Source of the DNA: Flavobacteriales bacterium
GTDB taxonomy: Bacteria; Bacteroidota; Bacteroidia; Flavobacteriales; JABDKJ01
DNA length: 27,763 bases
NCBI GenBank assembly: GCA_013002285.1
Contig: JABDKJ010000039.1
Coordinates: 1 to 27,763 of the forward strand
Direction of reading: 5' to 3'
A model generated the notes under the pieces. The model did not search any database, had not been told where the DNA came from, and saw nothing but the letters and a program-made list of their open reading frames with translations. The translations under genes were made by a program, and so were the position numbers. Shown here one piece after another: positions 15,863 through 23,712 of this stretch; positions within the stretch are counted from its first letter, which is position 1; the number at the start of each line of letters is the position of its first letter.

Positions 15863-16228
15863 ATGACAAGCGATGACAATTTCTATCTAAGCAAAGACGA
15901 ACCTCATCAAAGCTGTTTGTTGGCTCTGCGCGACATTGTCCTAAACATGGATGAAGATGTTTCTGAAACTAAAAAATATGGCATGCCTTGTTTTTGCTAT
16001 AGGAACAAAATGTTCTGTTATCTCTGGACCGATAAGAATACCCAAGACCCTTACATCCTGTTCGTAGAAGGAAAACATCTAGACCATCCTGATCTTGAAA
16101 GTGGAGAAAGAGCTAGAATGAAGATCTTAAAGGTAGATCCCAATAAAGACATTCCTTTGAAAAAGGTAAAGACCCTTCTGAATATTGCCTTAGAACTATA
16201 TAGAAGTGGAGTGATCAAAACAAATTAG
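15863..16228 (+). CDS. DUF1801 domain protein
   Basis: The 121-residue protein shows ALRDIVLNMDEDVSETKKYGMPCFCYRNKMFCYL, the opening of the DUF1801 (YdhG-like) fold: an amphipathic helix, an E(T/K)xxYGMP(C/A) loop, then a strand. The middle strand YILFVEGKHLDHP and the tail helix LKKVKTLLNIALELYRSG complete it. The molecular function of the family is not established. A second DUF1801 gene lies 345 bases further on, with little obvious similarity beyond the fold, so this is not a recent tandem duplication. No signal peptide; cytoplasmic. Confidence 0.75.
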   Translation: MTSDDNFYLSKDEPHQSCLLALRDIVLNMDEDVSETKKYGMPCFCYRNKMFCYLWTDKNTQDPYILFVEGKHLDHPDLESGERARMKILKVDPNKDIPLKKVKTLLNIALELYRSGVIKTN

Positions 16229-16285
16229 ATCCTCGAGATCTTTTATATTTAATCACCGGGAATTACCGTTAGAAAAAAAAGTGAA

Positions 16286-16552
16286 ATGAGTAAAAAGAAC
16301 AAATTAGGCTTGGGTATTATTTACATTTTGGGAATTGCTGTTCTCTTAATGGGGATCATCCCAGAAGAATTCAATTTAACCAAAGCGTTGATAGGAAGCG
16401 CACTAATTCTTTCCGTTTGGATCATTTGCATAAGGCACGCGATCAAAAACAATGTCTCAGGCATGTGGCTTTATCTTCTGCTATTCGCGGGGGGTATTAC
16501 ACTTCCCGCTTATTTGTTGAAGAAGACAAATTCAACAAAAGTCCTATCGTAA
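16286..16552 (+). CDS. Small two- or three-helix membrane protein
   Basis: This 88-residue protein is not recognised. Hydrophobic segments lie at about 8-24 (GIIYILGIAVLLMGIIP), 35-51 (GSALILSVWIICIRHAI) and 59-76 (MWLYLLLFAGGITLPAYLL), separated by short charged loops. A lysine-rich N-terminus (MSKKNK) suggests the N-terminus stays inside. It sits between the two DUF1801 genes with gaps of 57 and 20 bases and is probably on the same transcript. The spacing of its helices recalls small integral proteins such as phospholipase-D-nuclease-N-type fragments, but no motif confirms that. Confidence 0.65.
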   Translation: MSKKNKLGLGIIYILGIAVLLMGIIPEEFNLTKALIGSALILSVWIICIRHAIKNNVSGMWLYLLLFAGGITLPAYLLKKTNSTKVLS

Positions 16553-16572
16553 GGACTCCGGATCAATTGTAA

Positions 16573-16989
16573 ATGAACAAAACACTCGTAAATGTTGAGA
16601 CCGATAAGGATGTCCATGAATATATAGAGGCAGTTTACAACAAAACTCGAAAAGAAGACGCCAAGATCTTATTAGACGTGATCGCTGAGATATCAGGAAA
16701 AGAACCAAAGATATGGGGTGCAGGCATCATAGGCTACGGAAAGTACTCCTATAAGCGAAAAAACGGTGAAGAATATGAATGGTTCAATGTTGGCTTCTCT
16801 CCTGGCAACGCACATCTATCCACATATCTCATGTATGACATTAATTCTGAAAAAAAACTCATCGAAAAACTTGGCCCACATAAAACAGGAAAAGGCTATC
16901 TATATGTGAAGAAACTAGCCAACATTGACATAAAGGTCCTAAATAAGATCATAGCCAAAAGCGACAAGTGGGGTCATTTCTCAAAATAG
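16573..16989 (+). CDS. DUF1801 domain protein
   Basis: The 138-residue protein has the more typical DUF1801 signature: DAKILLDVIAEISGKEPKIWG, then GIIGYGKYSYKRKNGEEYEW (51-70) and VGFSPGNAHLSTYLM (73-87), then LGPHKTGKGYLYVKKL and a final helix. The GYGKYSY plus GFSP pair is what I use to recognise this family. The biochemical role is unknown. It lies 20 bases after a small membrane-protein gene and 4 bases before a GIY-YIG gene. It is the second DUF1801 protein of this run. Confidence 0.85.
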   Translation: MNKTLVNVETDKDVHEYIEAVYNKTRKEDAKILLDVIAEISGKEPKIWGAGIIGYGKYSYKRKNGEEYEWFNVGFSPGNAHLSTYLMYDINSEKKLIEKLGPHKTGKGYLYVKKLANIDIKVLNKIIAKSDKWGHFSK

Positions 16990-16993
16990 TTCC

Positions 16994-17335
16994 ATGCCGT
17001 ACACCATTTATGTAATAGAACTTTCACGCAAAGTATTCAATGAAAACAGAAAATTCAGGGAAGCAAACCCACAATTCAATGGTCTTCTGCAATGTCTCTA
17101 TGTTGGCATGACCAGCAAGACTCCAAAAGAACGTTTCGACCAACACAAAAGCGGCCATAGGAATGCAAAAGGGCATAAGCTATCTTCCAACATCGTTCAG
17201 AAGTATGGCCTATACCTTCGCCCTAGCTTGTACAACCATCTAAACACTGTAAACTCTCGCGAGGAGGCTCTTAAGCTAGAGGAAAAGCTGGCTTTGGAAC
17301 TGAGGCGAAAGCGCTATGCGGTTTGGTTCAATTGA
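16994..17335 (+). CDS. GIY-YIG nuclease-superfamily protein
   Basis: In this 113-residue protein, YTIYVIEL (3-10) supplies the GIY-like strand and LYVGMTSKTPKERFDQH (35-51) the YIG-like strand with the conserved Arg47 and following His. GLYLRPSLY continues the sheet, and the helix containing EALKLEEKLALELRRK (91-106) offers the catalytic Glu (Glu96 or Glu97), followed by a short strand. The loop between the two motifs is about 25 residues, longer than the usual 10 or so. GIY-YIG domains cut DNA using a metal; stand-alone short versions are mostly uncharacterised. The gene starts 4 bases after the second DUF1801 stop and ends the packed run. The fold is fairly sure; activity is not. Confidence 0.75.
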   Translation: MPYTIYVIELSRKVFNENRKFREANPQFNGLLQCLYVGMTSKTPKERFDQHKSGHRNAKGHKLSSNIVQKYGLYLRPSLYNHLNTVNSREEALKLEEKLALELRRKRYAVWFN

Positions 17336-17341
17336 GCTAAT

Positions 17342-17374
17342 ATATTCAAGAAAGATCTCAATATTCAGAAAGAT
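17342..17374. repeat. Short direct repeat upstream of the TonB receptor
   Basis: ATATTCAAGAAAGAT (17342-17356) is repeated as ATATTCAGAAAGAT (17361-17374), differing by one missing A, with a 19-base start-to-start distance, close to two helical turns. It sits about 70-90 bases upstream of the predicted TonB receptor transcription start, where activator sites are often found. It may be a paired binding site or a simple duplication. Confidence 0.45.
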
Positions 17375-17423
17375 AAGGTGTTCCTATCATCTGGTTTCAA
17401 AATGCTCTAATGCCAGAAAAATT

Positions 17424-17431
17424 TAAATTTG
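17424..17431 (+). promoter_or_regulatory. Bacteroidota -7 promoter element (TAnnTTTG) for the TonB receptor
   Basis: TAAATTTG at 17424-17431 matches the TAnnTTTG -7 consensus exactly and lies 13 bases before the ATG at 17445, implying a very short leader. No convincing TTG-type -33 element is present at the right distance, so an activator may be needed; the direct repeat further upstream is a candidate site. Confidence 0.5.
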
Positions 17432-17444
17432 GCCTTCATTTTTT

Positions 17445-19661
17445 ATGAAAAATATCGCCATTACCATAGCCTTTTTCCTTCCACTTTATGTCTTTGCGAA
17501 CACCCTATCTGGAATTGTAGTAGATGAACAAAATGAACCCGTACCTGGCGCACAGATCTATAACATGAATTTAGGCGGCCACGCACACAGCGATAGGGAT
17601 GGAAAGTTTGTGCTCGAAAACGTAAGTATTGGAGATACTTTGCGAGCAACACATATTGGATTCGAAGACAGAACGGTCATTGTAACTGACACAGAAAAGC
17701 TCGTGCGCATTGTGCTCTTAGAGCGAAGTATTGCCTTAGATGAAGTTGTCATATCTCCTGATCTGAGTGCTTTGAATATCATAACGGAAATTGACCTGCA
17801 AACAAGTCCCGTCAATTCATCTCAGGAGATCCTGAGAAGAGTTCCTGGCCTTTTTATTGGACAGCACGCTGGTGGAGGTAAAGCAGAACAAATATTCTTG
17901 AGAGGTTTTGACCTAGACCACGGAACTGATATCGCAATATCGGTAGATGGCATTCCCGTGAACATGGTTTCACATGCTCATGGGCAAGCATATGCAGACC
18001 TGCACTTTACCATTCCGGAAACCATCGAAAAAATAGATATGGGCAAAGGACCATATTATGCAGATCAAGGGAATTTCAATACTGCCGGCTATGTAGACTT
18101 GAGAACAAAGGAAAAATTAAGGAATAACGAACTTTCAATAAGCGCAGGAAATTTTAATTCACAGAGAATTCTAGGCATGTTCAAGTTGCTTGACAAGGAT
18201 CACCACCATATATACTTAGCGCAGGAATACATAACAACTGATGGGCCTTTTGAAAGTCCTCAGAACTTTCACCGATTCAACATACTTGGAAAATATGCAG
18301 GTGAGATCTCAGATACTAAGAAACTTGGGCTCATGTTATCTCACTTCAACAGTGAATGGGATGCCTCTGGCCAGATCCCTCAGAGAGCTGTAGACAATGG
18401 ATTGATCTCACGCTTTGGCGCCATAGATGATACGGAAGGAGGCATAACAAGTAGAACCAATGCATCCGTTGACCTGCAAAAGACAATAGATAATAAGTCT
18501 TTCATCAAAACTAAGTTCTATTATAGCTTCTATGAATTCGAATTGTATTCAAATTTCTCCTTTTTCCTTTTGGATAGTGTCAATGGCGACCAGATCCGAC
18601 AAAAAGAAAAAAGGGATATCATAGGTTCGAACACAGAGTATTCCAGGAATTTCTCGCTTGGAAACACCAATGGCGACCTACGCGCTGGACTAGGCTTCAG
18701 AAATGACAGAAGCCACAATAACGAGCTTTCACATACGCTGAACAGAACAGATATATTGGAACGTCATCGATTGGGTGAGATCCATGAATTGAATTTAAAT
18801 ACCTACGTCAGCGCAACTTTTAATATCGACAATTGGACAGTAAACCCCTCCTTTCGATTGGATCATTTTGATTATCAATACAATGATGAACTTCAGAGTG
18901 AATATGAAACTCAGTCCTCTTTCCTAACAACCCTAAGTCCAAAATTGAATGTTCTCTACAACTACTCGAAAGACTTTCAATTCTATTTCAAAGCTGGAAA
19001 AGGATTTCATTCTAACGATACTCGTGTGGTCGTATTTGATGACAAACAAAAATTCTTGCCCACAGCTATCGGTTCAGACATAGGCACCATTTGGAAACCA
19101 AGACCTCGATTGCTGATCAATACTGCGCTTTGGTATCTCTATTTACAGCAGGAGTATGTATACGTGGGAGACGAAGGGGTCATAGAACCAAAAGGAAAAA
19201 CATCTCGGATAGGTGCTGACCTCAGCTTGAGATATCAATTGACAGATGCATTATTCTGTAATATTGATGCCAATTATTCACACGCTCGTTTTATCAATAA
19301 TGGGAATGAAGGAAGTTATATCCCACTTGCCCCTCAATTTACCTTCGTCTCTTCGTTGGCGTTAAAAAGTCCCTCAGGATTTTTTGGTAGTATTAACTTT
19401 CGTTTTCTGGAAGACCGCCCAGCCAACGAAGATAATTCGATCATAGCTAAGGGTTATGGCATAGTGGACATGAACGCAGGGATCAAATGGAAAAAGGCCA
19501 CTGTAGGCCTTCAGATCCGAAATCTCATGGACAGTGAATGGAATGAAACCCAATTTGCGACAACATCTCGATTGCAAGATGAACCCGAGCCGGTAAATGA
19601 GATCCATTTCACTCCCGGTGCGCCTCTGAATTTCAGAGCGAACCTTAAATACGAGTTTTAG
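17445..19661 (+). CDS. TonB-dependent receptor with CarboxypepD_reg-like N-terminal domain
   Basis: The 738-residue outer-membrane receptor starts with a signal peptide (about 1-18, LPLYVFA). A CarboxypepD_reg-like domain follows (about 20-95, LSGIVVDEQNEPVPGAQIYN, SDRDGKFVLENV, RATHIGFE), then a plug domain (about 110-225, SSQEILRRVPGLFIGQH, QIFLRGFDLDHGTDIAISVDG, KIDMGKGPYYADQGNFNTAG) and a 22-strand barrel to the terminal Phe (FRANLKYEF). It imports a ligand using TonB/ExbBD energy. The plug loop NMVSHAHGQAYADLHF is shared with a widespread receptor subgroup of unknown substrate; a SusD partner gene is absent, so it is not a SusCD polysaccharide pair. Preceded by an exact -7 element. It is followed after 74 bases by an unrelated secreted beta-helix gene. 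Metal or siderophore uptake is possible but unproven. Confidence 0.93.
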   Translation: MKNIAITIAFFLPLYVFANTLSGIVVDEQNEPVPGAQIYNMNLGGHAHSDRDGKFVLENVSIGDTLRATHIGFEDRTVIVTDTEKLVRIVLLERSIALDEVVISPDLSALNIITEIDLQTSPVNSSQEILRRVPGLFIGQHAGGGKAEQIFLRGFDLDHGTDIAISVDGIPVNMVSHAHGQAYADLHFTIPETIEKIDMGKGPYYADQGNFNTAGYVDLRTKEKLRNNELSISAGNFNSQRILGMFKLLDKDHHHIYLAQEYITTDGPFESPQNFHRFNILGKYAGEISDTKKLGLMLSHFNSEWDASGQIPQRAVDNGLISRFGAIDDTEGGITSRTNASVDLQKTIDNKSFIKTKFYYSFYEFELYSNFSFFLLDSVNGDQIRQKEKRDIIGSNTEYSRNFSLGNTNGDLRAGLGFRNDRSHNNELSHTLNRTDILERHRLGEIHELNLNTYVSATFNIDNWTVNPSFRLDHFDYQYNDELQSEYETQSSFLTTLSPKLNVLYNYSKDFQFYFKAGKGFHSNDTRVVVFDDKQKFLPTAIGSDIGTIWKPRPRLLINTALWYLYLQQEYVYVGDEGVIEPKGKTSRIGADLSLRYQLTDALFCNIDANYSHARFINNGNEGSYIPLAPQFTFVSSLALKSPSGFFGSINFRFLEDRPANEDNSIIAKGYGIVDMNAGIKWKKATVGLQIRNLMDSEWNETQFATTSRLQDEPEPVNEIHFTPGAPLNFRANLKYEF

Positions 19662-19735
19662 TCCCAAATTACTATTCTCCTGATCTGGCTATAAATGCTG
19701 GAGATCTGCTATATTCACTCTACATCAACACATCT

Positions 19736-21490
19736 ATGCGCTATACACTTGTTATTTGTTTTTTGTTAAGCTTGAACTGCCTTGTTTCTCAAGTCCTACC
19801 TCCAGAGCGCTCAGTAGACTGGACCATTGCAGGACTTAAGGACACAACAACATTTGGTCTGGAAGTGATAAATGTGACAGATATTGGTTTAGTTGGAGAT
19901 GGTTTTACTGCGAATGACATGGCATTATCAGATGCCATTGCAAATACTACTGCTGATGGTTTGATCTTTGAATTCCCAGAAGGGAATTTCCTTTTCAATT
20001 CAAGTATTGTTCTTCCTGGGTTCACCATCCTCAGAGGTGCCGGTGCAGAGAGCACTACCCTTTCATTAGACCTGAACGGCAATGGTCATGGTATTGTAGT
20101 GCATGGAAACTTAGTTTCAGAATTCAGCTCTTTTACTCAAAACGCTATTAATAATGACGATGCAATCTTTGTAGAAGACGCATCTTCCTTTGGCCCCGGG
20201 GATTGGTTAAGGATCATTCAAGACGATGGAGACTTAATGACTTCTGCCTGGGCAGCTAATACTTTTGGGCAGATCATGGAAGTGCAAAGCATCATTGACA
20301 ACCAGATCATTTTTACTTCTCCACTAAGACTCAATGTTGATACTGCGAGAAATGCATACATACAAAAAGTGGAGGCTATTGAAAACGTTGGTCTCGAATG
20401 TCTCACTATCAAGCGAATTGACAACACCGACCCCCTTCAGACAAGTAATGTCCAGTTCCAATATGCTGCAAATTGTTGGGTAAACGGTATAGAGTCAGAC
20501 AAATGCAATTTTGCACATATTGATGCTGAGTACAGCACTAAATTACATGTGGCCAATTCCTATTTTCATCATGCACATGGTTATGGCACAGGAGGCAAGG
20601 CCTATGGCGTTATGCTACATTTTGCCAGTGGAGAGTGCCTTGTAGAGAACAATGTATTCGAACACCTTAGACATTCCATGATCATTCAAGCAGGAGCCAA
20701 TGGAAATGTATTTGCATACAACTATTCATTCGATCCTTTCTGGACGGGTATTCCAAGTAATTCGGCAGGTGACCTTGTCATCCATGGAAATTACCCGCAC
20801 GCCAATCTCTTTGAACAAAATATTTGTCAGAACATTATTTTCGATAATTCACATGGCTTGAATGGTCCGCACAACACACTTTTCCGGAATAGAGCAGAAA
20901 GTTTTGGCATATTTTTCAGTGCGGACAACTCCCCATCTCAAAACATGATAGGCAATGAAGTACCTAACCTGGATCCTCCCTACATTATTTTTAATTATAC
21001 CATTCAGGGTGCAGATCATTTCATTTTTGGCAATAACGACAAAGGAACTATCGATCCCCCGGGTACAGAAAACTTATTGGATGAAAGCTACGCTTTTGAC
21101 CAAATGCCACCATACGTACAGGAAGAACAATGGGCGGGAATAGGAACGCCTAATGTTTTGGATGAAACCTCGATCCCGGCCCGTGATCGACTTCTGTCAG
21201 TAGATATCTTTAGCGGGGTTTGTGGCCAGATCGCATCTGGCTTTTTCGAACATGAACAAAATACTGTTCTCGTTTTTCCAAATCCGGCAAATACAAACTT
21301 GAACTTGATCTATTCTGGCTTGGACCCTTTGCATTATAGGATCACTGACACATTAGGAAAAAACATTCTTCAAGGGCAAAGTACAACTGATCGAAGCGTG
21401 GTCGACATTAGCGATCTTATGCCCGGATTCTATATGATCACCATCCTTAATGAAAACTCAGCAAGCACTCTATTGTTCATAAAAGAATGA
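19736..21490 (+). CDS. Secreted right-handed beta-helix protein with T9SS type A sorting domain
   Basis: The 584-residue protein has a signal peptide (about 1-18, ending NCLVSQ). A pectate-lyase-superfamily beta-helix follows (about 40-430), recognised by GLVGDGFTANDMALSDAIA, the turn GLIFEFPEGNFLF, TILRGAGAESTTLS, and later short rungs such as GECLVENNVFEHLRHSMII and GANGNVFAYNYSF. The C-terminus has the type A T9SS tail (about 512-584): VFPNPANTNLNLIY, ITDTLGKNIL and ISDLMPGFYMITIL. It should therefore be exported to the cell surface or medium. The fold suits a polysaccharide lyase or glycanase, but the catalytic residues are not identifiable by eye. It has 74- and 104-base gaps to its neighbours, so it is probably transcribed alone. 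Confidence 0.88.
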   Translation: MRYTLVICFLLSLNCLVSQVLPPERSVDWTIAGLKDTTTFGLEVINVTDIGLVGDGFTANDMALSDAIANTTADGLIFEFPEGNFLFNSSIVLPGFTILRGAGAESTTLSLDLNGNGHGIVVHGNLVSEFSSFTQNAINNDDAIFVEDASSFGPGDWLRIIQDDGDLMTSAWAANTFGQIMEVQSIIDNQIIFTSPLRLNVDTARNAYIQKVEAIENVGLECLTIKRIDNTDPLQTSNVQFQYAANCWVNGIESDKCNFAHIDAEYSTKLHVANSYFHHAHGYGTGGKAYGVMLHFASGECLVENNVFEHLRHSMIIQAGANGNVFAYNYSFDPFWTGIPSNSAGDLVIHGNYPHANLFEQNICQNIIFDNSHGLNGPHNTLFRNRAESFGIFFSADNSPSQNMIGNEVPNLDPPYIIFNYTIQGADHFIFGNNDKGTIDPPGTENLLDESYAFDQMPPYVQEEQWAGIGTPNVLDETSIPARDRLLSVDIFSGVCGQIASGFFEHEQNTVLVFPNPANTNLNLIYSGLDPLHYRITDTLGKNILQGQSTTDRSVVDISDLMPGFYMITILNENSASTLLFIKE

Positions 21491-21501
21491 GTTCAGGCCA
21501 C

Positions 21502-21515
21502 ATGACATAGATCAT
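21502..21515. promoter_or_regulatory. Possible CRP/FNR-family site upstream of the LRR gene
   Basis: ATGACATAGATCAT is an inverted repeat (ATGA-N6-TCAT). It is 12 of 13 identical over TGACATAG(A/G)TCAT to a site at 26808-26820. Its centre is 28.5 bases before the start of TACATTTA (21537-21544), a five-of-six match to the -7 element. The predicted start near 21551 puts the site at about -42, the position of class II CRP/FNR activators. Identity of the regulator is not shown. Confidence 0.45.
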
Positions 21516-21546
21516 AATAATTCTGGCATCTAAATTGTACATTTAG

Positions 21547-21568
21547 GGTCAAAATAATTCTTTTGACC
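21547..21568. promoter_or_regulatory. Imperfect 22-base palindrome before the LRR gene
   Basis: Arms GGTCAAAA (21547-21554) and TTTTGACC (21561-21568) are perfect inverted repeats around the centre TAATTC, itself nearly symmetric around AATT. Ten of eleven base pairs match across the dyad. It lies 26 bases before the ATG at 21595 and overlaps the predicted transcription start, so it could be a repressor operator or a leader hairpin. It is not followed by a T-run, so a terminator is less likely. Confidence 0.5.
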
Positions 21569-21594
21569 AAAATATTTAAAAACCCTTTCGAACT

Positions 21595-23142
21595 ATGAAA
21601 CAGATCTACATCGCTTTATTGGCGGCATGCTTTATGTTTAATGCCAACGCACAAAATGATAAAGGCAAAAAAGTAAAAACCAAATTCCTGCAACTTCCCG
21701 GATATGATATTAGTTCCATTGATCCTTCAACAGTAACTGCGGAATTTGTTGTTGGAGAAGGCAGTTTTGGAACTGAAAAACTCAAAGACACTAAATCCAT
21801 TTGTGTTCCAAAAAATGGAGGCATTAAAGATGCAGTCGAAGTAACCACCTATTATTATGAACTCCCATTTAACAAACCTGCTTCAATTCTTATTGCAAAA
21901 GACGGTTCTGGCAACATCGTTTATGGTGAAAAAGTTTCTGATAATTCTGCAGGTTCAGCGAAGTTTGGGTTCGACAAGTGTGAGTATTGGATAGCTGAAA
22001 AAATGAAAAAAGAATGGGAGTCAAAGAGTTCTAGTTTTAAGAGTAGCACACTATCTAGTGAATCAGCAGATCTTCACCAAAAAGCAATAAATAGTGCAAA
22101 ACAGAATGTGTATCCCGCATTCGTTGAAGAAGAATTCCAGGTTTTCACCGCAAAATCGAAAGACCACGACTATGCTAAACTGAACAAAGCTCAAGAGAGT
22201 GCGATCTCTGCATATGAAGCGATCTATCAAAATGGACCTGATGCAAGTTCATTTGAAAACCTAAAATCGTCTATTGAAGTTTGGAATAAAGCTCTTGAAG
22301 AGTTGGATCTAGAAGACAAAAAAGCTCGCATAAATAAGAACATCGCAAAAGGCATATATGAAAATCTTGCAAATGCATATATGTATACCTATCAAACACG
22401 TCAGGCTCTTAAAGCTGCAATGGCTGGCAAAAAATTATATGGAAATTTTTCAAATAACAGGTCAAATGCATTAGACGCTCGCATTCAGGTTATGGGAACT
22501 CGGGAAATAGCATCTGATAAAAATGCCGGAACCATCGCGGATGTTTCTAGATTAAATTCAATTGGAAGAGATGTAGGAAGTGGAAATGTGTCCGTTAAAC
22601 AGTTGCCAAATTCTGACTATGACAGAGTGAACTCAGAATACAATTCATATAGGAGCAACGTTTTTTCAAATAAAATGGAAACCAGCAGTGAAATGGAAGA
22701 AGAAGCGATAGCATCCGGAGATGTTGGCCGATATGACAAATACGTTACACCTGGAGCGGGTGGAAAAATGATCATGATGTCTCCATTGACCATGGCTCCA
22801 AAGCTTGAAGAACTTCCGAAGGAAATTTGCGGAATAACAGACCTGAAACAATTGATCATTATTAGCAATGACATAGCTTCCGTACCAGCCGAAATAGGTC
22901 AGCTAAAAATGCTTACGAAACTGGTTCTAACCAAAAATAAAGTTGAGAGTTTACCTCCAGAAATAGGAGAACTAAATGAATTGAAGACATTAAACTTGTC
23001 AGACAATCCATTGACATCTCTTCCAAAAGAGATCGCGAATTGTACGGCTCTCAAGACCTTGAATTTAAAAGGAACGAAGATCAGTGGTGAAATGCAAAAG
23101 CAATTGAGCACATGGCTTCCAAATGCTAAGATCAAATACTGA
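21595..23142 (+). CDS. Exported leucine-rich repeat protein
   Basis: The 515-residue protein has a signal peptide (about 1-19, MKQIYIALLAACFMFNANAQ). The N-terminal half is not recognised; it includes a stretch of short helices (about 145-345) resembling TPR-like or coiled segments (SSEQADLHQK-like region, then EVWNKALEELDLEDKKARIN). The C-terminus (about 405-515) has four to five leucine-rich repeats of about 23 residues with the LxxLxLxxNxLxxLPxxI pattern: LKQLIIISNDIASVPAEI, LTKLVLTKNKVESLPPEI and LKTLNLSDNPLTSLPKEI. No T9SS tail or lipobox is present, so the protein is predicted periplasmic. It is followed by a lipoprotein gene after 5 bases, likely cotranscribed. Upstream are two dyad elements. 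A protein-binding role is inference. Confidence 0.8.
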   Translation: MKQIYIALLAACFMFNANAQNDKGKKVKTKFLQLPGYDISSIDPSTVTAEFVVGEGSFGTEKLKDTKSICVPKNGGIKDAVEVTTYYYELPFNKPASILIAKDGSGNIVYGEKVSDNSAGSAKFGFDKCEYWIAEKMKKEWESKSSSFKSSTLSSESADLHQKAINSAKQNVYPAFVEEEFQVFTAKSKDHDYAKLNKAQESAISAYEAIYQNGPDASSFENLKSSIEVWNKALEELDLEDKKARINKNIAKGIYENLANAYMYTYQTRQALKAAMAGKKLYGNFSNNRSNALDARIQVMGTREIASDKNAGTIADVSRLNSIGRDVGSGNVSVKQLPNSDYDRVNSEYNSYRSNVFSNKMETSSEMEEEAIASGDVGRYDKYVTPGAGGKMIMMSPLTMAPKLEELPKEICGITDLKQLIIISNDIASVPAEIGQLKMLTKLVLTKNKVESLPPEIGELNELKTLNLSDNPLTSLPKEIANCTALKTLNLKGTKISGEMQKQLSTWLPNAKIKY

Positions 23143-23147
23143 ACCTT

Positions 23148-23546
23148 ATGAGGAAAGTACTTTTTCTTCTCATTTTTCCATTGATATCGATCTCTTGTGA
23201 AAAGGATGAGCCTCCAACATCTCTAGAGATGCTGGAAGGAAAGTGGGTGATCGATTCAATGGAAATATTGGCCCAGGTCGTCCCTGGCGATGGATCTTAT
23301 TTAGAATTCAATGCATGCTCTTCCAATTGCACAGGAGAGGACTACAGGGAATCGGATATGAGCACCGGTAATTTTACGTATGATCTGTCTGCAGATGCCA
23401 GCACAATATCTATTATTGACACACTGGATGCCGGAGGAAATTATAATGCCACTTGGGATATCTTAGAATTAACAGAAGAAGACTTTAGGATCGTAGGCAA
23501 TACCATATTAGGAAGTCTTAAGATCGAAATGTCAAAAACGAACTAG
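23148..23546 (+). CDS. Lipoprotein, lipocalin-like, probable surface-exposed
   Basis: The 132-residue protein has a short signal peptide ending LISISC, with the lipid-bearing Cys17 (the -3 residue is not the classic Leu). The mature N-terminus reads C-E-K-D-E-P, which fits the X-K-(D/E)2-X lipoprotein export signal described in Capnocytophaga, so exposure on the outer face of the outer membrane is predicted. The remainder, MLEGKWVIDSME and then alternating strands to GNTILGSLKIEMS, resembles the small lipocalin-like domains of Bacteroidota (opening L-x-G-x-W). Ligand unknown. Five bases separate it from the LRR gene, so the two probably share a transcript. A gap of 166 bases follows before the CotH gene. 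Confidence 0.75.
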   Translation: MRKVLFLLIFPLISISCEKDEPPTSLEMLEGKWVIDSMEILAQVVPGDGSYLEFNACSSNCTGEDYRESDMSTGNFTYDLSADASTISIIDTLDAGGNYNATWDILELTEEDFRIVGNTILGSLKIEMSKTN

Positions 23547-23712
23547 CTTTGAATGGGAATAATTCGAGCATCATTCATCATTTGTATCAAATGCAATTGT
23601 GCACGATACTTGAAAGAACTTTCGCGAAGCAGCTTACCTATCTTCGTGGAAAATAGAACCTGATCCATTATTCTCTTCAGTGTTTGACACTTATCTTTAT
23701 AGTCAATTTACC

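Noticed and set aside
15863..16989. Tandem duplication of the DUF1801 genes.
   Set aside because: The two proteins share only fold-level features and are separated by an unrelated gene.
23579..23628. Short palindromes CATTTG-TAT-CAAATG and TTCGCGAA in the 166-base gap before the CotH gene.
   Set aside because: Single short dyads with no promoter-like box at a fitting distance; could be chance.
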